The position numbers and the translations under genes are program-made. The notes beneath the pieces were generated by a model. That model did not search any database. It had not been told where the DNA came from and saw nothing but the letters and a program-made list of their open reading frames with translations. From Sphingorhabdus sp. EL138 (GTDB lineage: Bacteria > Pseudomonadota > Alphaproteobacteria > Sphingomonadales > Sphingomonadaceae), in assembly GCF_945890115.1 (NCBI RefSeq), contig NZ_CAMDCK010000004.1:1-64000 (forward strand): a DNA stretch of 64,000 nt, read 5' to 3'. Of this stretch, positions 48,536-56,359 are shown one piece after another; the stretch's first letter is position 1; the number at the start of each line of letters is the position of its first letter.

Positions 48536-49959
48536 GCCGCACATTCCCGTGCAACTTCGACATCGTCAAAGGGCAAAACACGACCCATGATGATTTGCCC
48601 CTGTTCATGCCCTTTGCCCGCAATCATGACGATGTCGTCCGGCTCGGCATGTTCAATAGCAAAGGCAATCGCGTAACGCCGGTCGCCAATTTCATGCGCG
48701 CCCTTCGCACCCGCCATGACGTCGGCGCGAATGAGCGATGGGTCTTCGCTTCTCGGGTTGTCGTCGGTGACGATCACAATGTCGGAATCCGCCACGGCCA
48801 CCGCGCCCATTTCCGGACGCTTGCCGGTGTCGCGGTCGCCGCCGGCACCGAACACGGTGATGAGCTTACCCTTAGTATGGGGACGCAAGGCCGCAATGGC
48901 CGCGCGCAAGCCGTCGGGTGTATGCGCATAATCAACATAAACGGGCGCGCCGCTTTTGGTAATCACCGCGCGTTCCAAACGTCCGCGCACTGGCTGCAAT
49001 CGGGCCAGATGCGACAGCAGGCTTTCGACCTCTCCACCGCTTGCCATAACTACGCCAGCCGCAACCAAAGCATTCGCAGCTTGATACGCCCCGATCAACG
49101 GCAGCTTCAATTTGTGCACATCGCCTTGAATACGCAGTTCAAGCGTCTGCCCAAGCTGAGTCGGTTGGCGCGACAATAATTGGATTCCCTTGCCCTTTTC
49201 CCCGACCGTAATCAGGCGGAGTTCGCGTTTGCGTGCACGGGCAATCGCTTGGTCGGACCAGACATCGTCGGCCCAAATGACGGCGCAACCATTTTCGCCG
49301 ACGACCTCGTCAAACAGCCGCATCTTGGCTTCAAAATACGCTTCCATGGTCCCGTGATAATCAAGATGGTCGCGGCTTAAATTGGTAAATGCCGCAACCG
49401 ACACTGGCACGCCTTCACTGCGATATTGGGTCAGCCCGTGGCTCGACGCCTCGAATATGGCATGGCTAATGCCTTCGCGCGCCAGACCCGACATATTGGC
49501 AAGAAAAGTGACGATGTCAGGCGTCGTCAGACCAGTCTTGGCCTGATCCGACGCCGTGGTAATTCCCAAAGTGCCAATCGAAGCCGCATTATGCCCCGCC
49601 ATCCGCCAAAGTTGACGCGTGAGTTCTGCGGTTGATGTCTTGCCATTGGTTCCGGTCACTGCTGCAACATAGTCGGGAAAAGGCCGGAAGAATTCTGCCG
49701 CAAGATGCGCGAAAGCTTGGCGTGGGTTGGCGTCCGCAATATGCATTGCGCCGCGCACCACAGCTTCAGGACGCGCGACCACGGCGACAGCACCAGCGGC
49801 AATCGCATCGTCGATAAAATCTTCGCCATTAAAGGCGGCGCCTGCAAATGCACCAAAAACGGTACCGGGCGCAATCTTCCGATGGTCGATGGCAAAGCCG
49901 GTCACTATTCTGTCGGTAAATGCCGAATCGGCACCGCTTACCAATTGCCCGAGCTTCAC
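48532..49959 (-). CDS. murE: UDP-MurNAc-L-alanyl-D-glutamate--2,6-diaminopimelate ligase
   Basis: MurE adds the third stem-peptide residue. A GTG at 49959, overlapping the ftsI TAG by one base (TAGTG), gives the family-like N-terminus MKLGQLVSG, so it is preferred to the ATG at 49983. The 475-aa protein has AVTGTNGKTSTAELTRQLWR, NLSRDHLDYHGTMEAYF and the motif TDDNPRSEDP. The DNPR form marks meso-diaminopimelate specificity, as expected for Gram-negative peptidoglycan. Confidence 0.96.
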   Translation of the reverse strand: MKLGQLVSGADSAFTDRIVTGFAIDHRKIAPGTVFGAFAGAAFNGEDFIDDAIAAGAVAVVARPEAVVRGAMHIADANPRQAFAHLAAEFFRPFPDYVAAVTGTNGKTSTAELTRQLWRMAGHNAASIGTLGITTASDQAKTGLTTPDIVTFLANMSGLAREGISHAIFEASSHGLTQYRSEGVPVSVAAFTNLSRDHLDYHGTMEAYFEAKMRLFDEVVGENGCAVIWADDVWSDQAIARARKRELRLITVGEKGKGIQLLSRQPTQLGQTLELRIQGDVHKLKLPLIGAYQAANALVAAGVVMASGGEVESLLSHLARLQPVRGRLERAVITKSGAPVYVDYAHTPDGLRAAIAALRPHTKGKLITVFGAGGDRDTGKRPEMGAVAVADSDIVIVTDDNPRSEDPSLIRADVMAGAKGAHEIGDRRYAIAFAIEHAEPDDIVMIAGKGHEQGQIIMGRVLPFDDVEVARECAA

Positions 49960-51695
49960 TATTGCTCTCCCTTCGCCTTCCACAATAAAGGCATCAGTTC
50001 AGATACATCAACATCGCGTTTCATATCCGGAATAATTCCCACCAACGGACCAATGCGCGTCACGGTTTTCTGCACAACCGGTGCAGCGGTATAGCCTGCG
50101 GTCCGCTGAAAGCTGGATGCCTCGGTACCTTTGGGTTCGTCTAGCATGGTAAGCACAACGTAACGTGGATTGTCCATCGGGAATGCTGCGGCAAAGGTCG
50201 CGACCACAAGATTACGGCTATATCCGCCAATGCCGGGTTTTTCTGCTGAGCCGGTTTTACCGCCCACACGATAGCCCAAGGCATCCGCGTTCTTGCCTGT
50301 GCCATCTTTTACAATCATGCGCATCATTTGACGCATCCGCGCGCTGGTTGCCGCCGTAAACACCCGCTTGCCGGGGATTTTCGCACCGGGCTTGGTTTTA
50401 AACATTGTCGCCGGGCGATATATGCCGCCATTGACCATGGCGGCATACCCGCTCGCCAAATGCAACGGCGTAACGGCAATGCCATGGCCAAAGCCAACGG
50501 TCATATTTGTCAGACGATCCCATTTTTTGGGATACAGTGGCATCGCTTTTTCCGCGAGTTCAATATCGGGGCGTGCATTGAAATGCATCGCACGCAACAT
50601 CGCGTCCATGCGGGCGGCCCCCAAATTATCGGCAATTTGCGCGGTCACAATGTTCGAACTGTGGATCAACGATTCTGGCGCGTTGAGCCAACGTTCCGAA
50701 GGGTGCGAGTCCCGAATTTTGAACTTGCCAACCTGCAGCGGCCTTGTAGCATCATAGCGCACCGAAAGGTCACGCACGGTGCCAGCGTCCATCGCCGCCG
50801 CAACCGTTAACGGCTTAAAGGTAGAGCCAAGTTCATAGACGCGGTTGGTCACATTGTTGGTCTGCCGCGTAATAGGGTAGCGACCATCAACGATTGGCTG
50901 CCCGTCATCCGGCATGTTGGCGAATGAAGGCCGGTTCGGGTTGAACGACGGCAATGTAGCCATGGCAATGACTTCGCCCGTTTGCACATCAAGAATGACA
51001 CCTGCCGCGCCTTTAGCGGACGTTGCCGCCATGCCGGATGCAAGCTCGCTTTCTAGCGCAGCTTGCACGCGGACATCCAATGCAAGGTTCAATGGCGCGG
51101 CGCGCTTTGACGGGTCGCGCAAATAGTCATTCATGACCCGCTCCATGCCCATCGCGCCTTTGCCGTCGCGGTTTACAAAACCCAGGACATGCGCCGCCAT
51201 ATCATGCTGCGGATATAAACGTGTAGCCTCACGCGGAAACTCGATGGCGATTTCGCCAAGGCTGTGCACCTGCCGGACTTGTTCTGGCAACGCGCGTTTC
51301 CGCAGATAGCCGGGCTTACCAGCGGTCAATTTGGCATAAAATTCCAAAGCAGGTGTATCGGGGAAAATGCCTGCCAACTGGGTCGCCAATTGTTTGCGAT
51401 CGCCCAAGATATCCTCAGGCTTTACCCAGATCGCATAGCCATAGATACTGCGCGCCAAGGGAATGCCATTGCGGTCCACAATGTCGCCGCGTTCCGGCAC
51501 ATATTCAGTGCTCGTCGCACCATATGCCCTTGTGCTCTCAAATAATGCCAAGGTGGCGAGGCGACCAATCAACAGCACGACAAACATGCCAAAGGCCAGC
51601 AACAAGATAAGCATCCGCCAAAACCCGTGCGCGGCAAATGGTGGCGGGTTGACGCCGCTTTTCCGTGTGGTTGTGCGGGCCAGTTGGGGGTTCAT
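49959..51695 (-). CDS. ftsI: Septal penicillin-binding protein (peptidoglycan transpeptidase)
   Basis: FtsI/PBP3 is the division-specific transpeptidase that works with FtsW. The 578-aa protein has a short cytoplasmic N-terminus and one membrane helix near residues 28-50. A pedestal domain (RGDIVDRNGIPLA ...) follows, then the transpeptidase domain with catalytic Ser in ELGSTFKPL, SxN motif SSN and KTG motif GGKTGSAEK. The start overlaps the ftsL-like gene stop by one base. Confidence 0.97.
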   Translation of the reverse strand: MNPQLARTTTRKSGVNPPPFAAHGFWRMLILLLAFGMFVVLLIGRLATLALFESTRAYGATSTEYVPERGDIVDRNGIPLARSIYGYAIWVKPEDILGDRKQLATQLAGIFPDTPALEFYAKLTAGKPGYLRKRALPEQVRQVHSLGEIAIEFPREATRLYPQHDMAAHVLGFVNRDGKGAMGMERVMNDYLRDPSKRAAPLNLALDVRVQAALESELASGMAATSAKGAAGVILDVQTGEVIAMATLPSFNPNRPSFANMPDDGQPIVDGRYPITRQTNNVTNRVYELGSTFKPLTVAAAMDAGTVRDLSVRYDATRPLQVGKFKIRDSHPSERWLNAPESLIHSSNIVTAQIADNLGAARMDAMLRAMHFNARPDIELAEKAMPLYPKKWDRLTNMTVGFGHGIAVTPLHLASGYAAMVNGGIYRPATMFKTKPGAKIPGKRVFTAATSARMRQMMRMIVKDGTGKNADALGYRVGGKTGSAEKPGIGGYSRNLVVATFAAAFPMDNPRYVVLTMLDEPKGTEASSFQRTAGYTAAPVVQKTVTRIGPLVGIIPDMKRDVDVSELMPLLWKAKGEQ

Positions 51696-52288
51696 TACCG
51701 GCGGCGTTCGTTCGCGGATTTAGCCGAAATGTCCCGCAACAGATCATCGGACAATAGCGTCTCATCCATACGCGCAAGTCGTTCAGTCCGTGTCTGCTCC
51801 ACCTTTGGCGCTACAGGCTTTGGCGCGGCGCGCTTTGCCGGCTCGGCAAAAATCGGGGTCGCAACGGCCGTTGCAATCGCCGTCGATTTTTTCACCACAG
51901 CCTCAATCGTCGGCGCAGGGTTGGCGATGTTCGCGCTAGGCGCAAGGTCGATATCTGCAGAAGCCATCATGACCGGCTTTGTTTCTTGCAGATCTCCGGT
52001 CAGTTCTGCGAGCGCAGCTTCACCATTGACAAATTGTTGCGCCAATGGCGGCTGATAGCCGTACAAAAGCTCATTCCATTCCTCAAGCTGCTGAAGGCTG
52101 GCACGCGTCCGGATTTCCGCTTGAAGAAAGCTGATTTCCCGCTTCGTTTCCAGAATTTCGCGATCGACCGCAACCAAGTCGCTATGCGTGGCCGCAACAT
52201 TGAGCGACAATGGGTACAACAGAATGGCAACCATGAAAACCAAAGCCAACCAGCCCAGATTCTGAAGCCTTTTCATAGCGAGACTCAT
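51695..52288 (-). CDS. ftsL: FtsL-like division protein with long C-terminal extension
   Basis: This 197-aa bitopic protein starts at the ATG at 52288, which overlaps the rsmH stop by 4 bases. It has a membrane helix near residues 10-30 ([19 protein letters not shown]) and a short coiled coil of heptad type ([31 protein letters not shown]), the FtsL layout. Its position between rsmH and ftsI is the standard ftsL slot. Unlike usual FtsL proteins of about 90-120 aa, it continues with a roughly 110-residue Ala/Pro/Lys-rich periplasmic tail of low complexity ending in a charged segment. The assignment is by position and topology because FtsL sequences diverge widely. Confidence 0.8.
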   Translation of the reverse strand: MSLAMKRLQNLGWLALVFMVAILLYPLSLNVAATHSDLVAVDREILETKREISFLQAEIRTRASLQQLEEWNELLYGYQPPLAQQFVNGEAALAELTGDLQETKPVMMASADIDLAPSANIANPAPTIEAVVKKSTAIATAVATPIFAEPAKRAAPKPVAPKVEQTRTERLARMDETLLSDDLLRDISAKSANERRR

Positions 52289-53241
52289 GCTGCAAGTCCT
52301 CCTGTTGCCCATGCGGGGGCCTGTGTGCGGGTTGCGGAACGTAAGGTTGCCGATCTTGACCGTGGATTACGAGCCAGTTCAGCGTCCGTTGGCCGGACTG
52401 CCTTTTCAGCTTTATCAAAAGTGGGTGACGGGCCGTCGCTACCAACCAATGGCATATGGCGCGAACCTGCGGCTTCTGCGCCGCTACGGCGGCGTAGAAA
52501 TTGCTTCACGATGCGGTCTTCAAGACTGTGGAAGGTGACAACAGCCAAGCGGCCACCTGGCTTCAACATACGTTCGGCAGCCTCAAGGCCGTCCGTCAGC
52601 TCGTCCAATTCGCGGTTCACATGGATACGAATGGCTTGAAAGGCGCGGGTGGCAGGATCCTTGGGCGCGCCGGGCTTGTGGCCAACGGCCTTGCGGACAA
52701 TCGCGGCCAATTGCGCCGTGGTTTCTATGGGCCGCGCGGCGACAATCGAACGCGCAATGCGGCGTGAGCGATGCTCTTCGCCATAACGGTAAATAATGTC
52801 GGCAATGTCAGCCTCTTCGGCTTCGTTGACGAAGTCCGCCGCCGTCATGCCGTCCTGACCCATGCGCATATCGAGCGGGCCGTCCTTTTGGAAGGAAAAG
52901 CCGCGTTCAGCGCGATCAAGCTGCATCGACGAAACGCCGATATCCAATACGACGCCATCGACCGACGAAATGCCGTCAGCAATTAAGACATCGTCCATGT
53001 TAGAAAAACAGGCCGCGTAAAGACGCAAAGCGCCTTCGCTGCGGCCTGCAAGGTTAGCACCTTCTTTAAGGGCGTCGGGATCGCGGTCGAACGCGTAAAC
53101 GCGCGCGCCGTCAGCCAGTATCGCTTGGCTGTATCCACCTGCACCAAAGGTACCATCCACGATCTCAGCACCAGGGGTGATGGCGAGAGAGTGAATGACT
53201 TCATCCAGTAAGACTGGAATATGGGGGGCTGGAGCGCTCAT
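52285..53241 (-). CDS. rsmH: 16S rRNA (cytosine(1402)-N(4))-methyltransferase
   Basis: RsmH (MraW) methylates C1402 in the decoding centre of 16S rRNA with SAM. The start at 53241 overlaps the mraZ stop by 4 bases and gives [19 protein letters not shown]. The 318-aa protein has the SAM motif [45 protein letters not shown] and a C-terminal [20 protein letters not shown], all specific to the family. It is the second gene of the dcw operon, as in most bacteria. Confidence 0.97.
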   Translation of the reverse strand: MSAPAPHIPVLLDEVIHSLAITPGAEIVDGTFGAGGYSQAILADGARVYAFDRDPDALKEGANLAGRSEGALRLYAACFSNMDDVLIADGISSVDGVVLDIGVSSMQLDRAERGFSFQKDGPLDMRMGQDGMTAADFVNEAEEADIADIIYRYGEEHRSRRIARSIVAARPIETTAQLAAIVRKAVGHKPGAPKDPATRAFQAIRIHVNRELDELTDGLEAAERMLKPGGRLAVVTFHSLEDRIVKQFLRRRSGAEAAGSRHMPLVGSDGPSPTFDKAEKAVRPTDAELARNPRSRSATLRSATRTQAPAWATGGLAA

Positions 53242-53726
53242 TTGTCGCGCTTTGCCTGGGACAGCCAATAATTCAGCTCGTCCTTAACAGGGTTGAAGGC
53301 TGCAGGCGCTTCTTTCAGGAAGACGTCGGGGTTCCACAGCATGAAATGCGTTGTCGCACCAAAAAAGAAGGCGCGCTCATCAATGCGGCCAAAATGCTTG
53401 AGCATCGGCGACAGCACGAAGCGGCCACTAGCTTCAAAAGCGGTTTCGAAGATGGAGGATGCCGAAACGCCAGCAACTTCACGGTCAAATTCGGTACCGC
53501 GATTGACGGCGCTTTGCCATTGCGTTTCGATGTCGGTACGCAACTTAAGGCGTTCGGACCCACCAAAGCCAATGAGGCACGGCAAGGTGGAATGGCGCGA
53601 TATACACACGCTGTTGCTGCCGCTGGATTGCTGGACGCTGTCGCGCAGTTCTGCAGGAATGGTCGTGCGGCCTTTGGCGTCGACATTCGACACCCCTGAA
53701 CCTGCATAGACGACCAACGCTGACAC
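53238..53726 (-). CDS. mraZ: Transcriptional regulator MraZ
   Basis: MraZ is a nucleoid-associated, AbrB-like regulator that binds repeats at the dcw promoter. A GTG at 53726 is chosen because an AGGGGG ribosome site lies 8 bases before it; a GTG three codons earlier sits on that site. The 162-aa protein has two SpoVT/AbrB-like halves: an N-terminal [15 protein letters not shown] and a second [15 protein letters not shown]. It is the first gene of the cluster and overlaps rsmH by 4 bases. Autoregulation is expected from other bacteria; I could not identify clear MraZ-box repeats. Confidence 0.9.
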   Translation of the reverse strand: MSALVVYAGSGVSNVDAKGRTTIPAELRDSVQQSSGSNSVCISRHSTLPCLIGFGGSERLKLRTDIETQWQSAVNRGTEFDREVAGVSASSIFETAFEASGRFVLSPMLKHFGRIDERAFFFGATTHFMLWNPDVFLKEAPAAFNPVKDELNYWLSQAKRDK

Positions 53727-54035
53727 TAACCGCACCCCCTAAAAAAAAGGGCGCAGATCTCTATTCATGGCGAAGCATATCGCCATGCGGACGCCTTAAC
53801 GCCCGATAGAATCAGGAATCCACCCCTTGATGACTGTGCATAGCAAGGGATTTCATGGATGAAAAGAGGGATTTTATGGAAAACTATGTCATTTTTGGCA
53901 AAAACGTCGGAATTCCGTTACTTCTTATACATCGCTCCAAATATAGATTGCATAATGGACGCAATTTGATGGAGCCAAAAACGCCAAAATCTGGGGTTTT
54001 GCGAATGATTGCGGCACCATTTCCCCGATCGTCCG
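53727..54035 (-). promoter_or_regulatory. Leader/promoter region of the dcw operon
   Basis: The stretch upstream of mraZ holds no convincing gene. CATGGCGA (53766-53773) and TCGCCATG (53780-53787) form a perfect 8-base stem with a 6-base loop in the mraZ leader, about 40 bases before the start codon, followed by an 8-T run before the ribosome site. The promoter that drives the cluster is expected here. A small plus-strand frame at 53855-54136 runs into the neighbouring gene and is not supported. Confidence 0.5.
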
Positions 54036-54866
54036 TCATTTTCCCACAAAATCCCCGCTCAAACCCTTATCGTCCTGCAAAGCGGTCAAAAGCGCTTGCA
54101 ACAGGGCCATATTGGCAAATTCATCCTTGCCGGTGAGGATCCGCATCCCTTGCCCTTCCCAAAAGGCGGCATCGAGAAAATCGGCATCGGCCACAAGAAC
54201 AGCGCGCCCTTTGCCAATTCGGCAATCCGCCAACAGGCCTTTCGCCAAAATTGCGCAGCGGCCCTTGGCTGTGCTCTGTTTAGGCAGCCATTCCCCGGCT
54301 GTTACCGTCCGGATAGGGAATACACCAATTTTGCGCATGGACGCAGGAACCTCATCCTCCAACGGCAAGACCAACTCCAATCCCCAATGAGCGAACAGGG
54401 GGGAGAGCATCGATGTAAACAACGGACGCCGTTTGTCGCCCAAGGGGTAAAGACTTCCCCATTGCAAGGCGGGGTCAGCGAGTATCAACACAAGGCCGCC
54501 TTGCCGCACCCAATTGTCGAGCCGGACCAGTTCTCGTGGTGCAAAGGCCCGCGGCTGCGCAAGCAAAAGCATGTGCTTAGGCTTTGGCCCCCAAGCCTCC
54601 AGATCGTCTATGGGCGTGATGTCATAATGCGCACTCAGCCGCTTAAAGGCAGGATGCGGCGCGACGTCCTTGGCCAAATCCGCCTCAATCCCTCCCTCGC
54701 TCCATATCAGCGGCAGCGAAGTCATCAGTGCCAATGGCGGCTTGGGTCTATTATCCGTTGGACGCGAAGTGGCAAAGCCAGCGAGCAATAGCAAAACAGT
54801 GCATGCCGCTGCCAAAAAGATAAGCAGCCACTTTTTAACGCCGAACTGGGCCACCCTATCAATCAC
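54036..54866 (-). CDS. DUF4350 domain membrane-anchored protein
   Basis: This protein of about 276 aa has one N-terminal membrane helix (KKWLLIFLAAACTVLLLLAGFA) and an extracytoplasmic domain of DUF4350 type. The helix is followed by MLLLAQPRAFAPRELVRLDNWVRQGGLVLILADPALQW, the hallmark of the family, and further on VLVADADFLD. No ATG fits: GTG at 54866 or 54854, or a TTG at 54869, are the candidates, right after the upstream gene stop at 54877. DUF4350 proteins often accompany MoxR/DUF58 or ABC-type genes, which may lie elsewhere. The role is unknown. Confidence 0.75.
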   Translation of the reverse strand: MIDRVAQFGVKKWLLIFLAAACTVLLLLAGFATSRPTDNRPKPPLALMTSLPLIWSEGGIEADLAKDVAPHPAFKRLSAHYDITPIDDLEAWGPKPKHMLLLAQPRAFAPRELVRLDNWVRQGGLVLILADPALQWGSLYPLGDKRRPLFTSMLSPLFAHWGLELVLPLEDEVPASMRKIGVFPIRTVTAGEWLPKQSTAKGRCAILAKGLLADCRIGKGRAVLVADADFLDAAFWEGQGMRILTGKDEFANMALLQALLTALQDDKGLSGDFVGK

Positions 54867-54876
54867 CAAGCAAATA

Positions 54877-55164
54877 TTACCGCGCGGGCGCAGATGAAAG
54901 CGGCGTTTTTGCCGCATCCTTGGCGGCTCTTTCGGCATCCGTCTCCTTGGCCACGGGCGTAACGCCCAACTCCGCCAATGGTTCATCTGGTATCGCGCCC
55001 TTGTCCGCTGTCAGGGGCGCAGCGTCAGGCACGCCGCCTGTTTGTGGCCCGTCGCTTACCCTGTCCAAGACCATATTGGCCAATGTCACGAACAACAGAA
55101 CCACCACGAGCCCGACTAGCCCTACCTGAATACGCTGTATTGCGGATTGCTTTTGTTCGACCAT
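54877..55164 (-). CDS. Small single-pass membrane protein of unknown function
   Basis: This 95-aa protein starts at the ATG at 55164 (MVEQKQSAIQRIQ), because the longer frame would overlap cysK. A single membrane helix spans about residues 15-33 (GLVGLVVVLLFVTLANM). The rest is an acidic, Ala/Pro-rich periplasmic tail with no recognised domain. It lies 29 bases after cysK and just before the DUF4350 gene, probably in one transcript with both. I do not recognise the family. Confidence 0.6.
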   Translation of the reverse strand: MVEQKQSAIQRIQVGLVGLVVVLLFVTLANMVLDRVSDGPQTGGVPDAAPLTADKGAIPDEPLAELGVTPVAKETDAERAAKDAAKTPLSSAPAR

Positions 55165-55193
55165 ATGCGCTCTCCTTACCCCCGTTTTGGCTG

Positions 55194-56186
55194 TTAGCTG
55201 TCTTGCTGCCAAGGCATCACGGGCAGGTTTTTGCTGCGCATCCACGCCGGGTTATAAATGGTAGACAAATAGCGGAAGCCGGTATCGCATAATATCGTCA
55301 CGATACGCTTACCCGGCCCCAAATGCTTTGCCAGCGCGATGGCACCCGCCACGTTTATCCCCGAGGATAACCCAAGGCAAAGCCCCTCCTCCGCCAAAAG
55401 CCGGCGGACCCAGACTAGCCCCTCTTCATCGGAAATGCGGAATTGCGTGTCAATCGGCGCGCCGTCGAGATTGGCGGTAATGCGTCCCTGCCCGATTCCT
55501 TCAGCGACCGAGCTACCTTCGGCGCTTAACTCGCCGCATGCATAAAAATTATAAAGTGCCGCACCATGCGGATCGGCCAAGGCGATTGTGACGCCCTCAT
55601 CCTTTGCCTTTAGCCCAAGCCCGACCCCCGCAATTGTCCCGCCCGTGCCCGCAGCGCAAATGAAGCCATCAATCTTACCGTCCATCTGCGTCCAGATTTC
55701 TTCGGCTGTCGTTTCGATATGCGCGCGGCGGTTGGCGATATTGTCGAACTGGTTTGCCCAAACAGCATTTTCGGTTTCTTCGGCCAGCCGGCGTGATGTG
55801 TGGACGAAATGCCCCGGATTTGCATAAGGCGCAGCGGGCACAAGCACGAGCTCGGCACCCAATGCGCGTAAAGTATCCTTTTTCTCCTGGCTCTGCGTTT
55901 CTGGCATGACGATGATCGTCTTATACCCCAGCGCATTGCACACCAAAGCAAGGCCAATGCCGGTATTACCTGCCGTGCCCTCAACAATCGTACCGCCGGG
56001 CTTCAACAAGCCCTGCCGTTCGGCATCCCGGACGATGTAAAGCGCGGCGCGATCCTTTACCGACGCACCGGGGTTCACATATTCGCATTTGCCAAAAATA
56101 TCGCATCCGGCTGCCTCGCTTGGTCCGTTCAGGCGGACGAGCGGGGTGTTGCCAATCAAATCAAGTGTTGAGCCAAGCATGTTCAT
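55194..56186 (-). CDS. cysK: Cysteine synthase A-type, PLP-dependent
   Basis: This 330-aa fold-type II PLP enzyme makes cysteine from O-acetylserine and sulfide. It has IGNTPLVRL, the PLP Lys in NPGASVKDRAALY near residue 44, EGTAGNTGIGLALV, and the phosphate-binding AAGTGGTIAGVG. CysK usually has EPTSGNTGI; the EGTAGNTGI form and the C-terminal block with DTGFRYLSTIYNP occur in CysK-like enzymes of alphaproteobacteria, so cystathionine beta-synthase-type activity is an alternative. It completes the sulfur pathway begun by cysDNC elsewhere in the window, though it is not in the same operon. Confidence 0.92.
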   Translation of the reverse strand: MNMLGSTLDLIGNTPLVRLNGPSEAAGCDIFGKCEYVNPGASVKDRAALYIVRDAERQGLLKPGGTIVEGTAGNTGIGLALVCNALGYKTIIVMPETQSQEKKDTLRALGAELVLVPAAPYANPGHFVHTSRRLAEETENAVWANQFDNIANRRAHIETTAEEIWTQMDGKIDGFICAAGTGGTIAGVGLGLKAKDEGVTIALADPHGAALYNFYACGELSAEGSSVAEGIGQGRITANLDGAPIDTQFRISDEEGLVWVRRLLAEEGLCLGLSSGINVAGAIALAKHLGPGKRIVTILCDTGFRYLSTIYNPAWMRSKNLPVMPWQQDS

Positions 56187-56292
56187 ATCGCCAATAGCTA
56201 GGCGCGTTCATGGCCAATCGCAAGACGGTCTGGCTTTGGCCGCGACAATATGGCGGCAAAAGCGGATATTATAGCAAAACGCATTCGAGGTA

Positions 56293-56309
56293 TTGTTATA
56301 ATATATCAT
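56293..56309 (+). promoter_or_regulatory. Putative Zur (zinc uptake regulator) box
   Basis: TTGTTATAATATATCAT at this site matches 15 of 17 positions of the Zur-box core ATGTTATAATATAACAT known from gammaproteobacteria (comparison from memory). It lies 51 bases before the start of a TonB receptor with a His-rich segment, where a Zur operator would be expected. The Zur gene is not in the window. Confidence 0.65.
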
Positions 56310-56359
56310 CGCGTCTAATGCGTCGCTCTGTCTTTGGCTCTTATGGATGACGTTCTCTT

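Noticed and set aside
48241-49179. Plus-strand open frame of 312 codons across murF/murE
   Set aside because: Fully antisense to conserved Mur ligase genes. Arg/His/Pro-rich composition typical of shadow frames, no motif.
53855-54136. Small plus-strand frame upstream of mraZ (MDEKRDFMENYVIFG...)
   Set aside because: It runs into the DUF4350 gene on the other strand, has no recognised family, and occupies the expected dcw promoter region.
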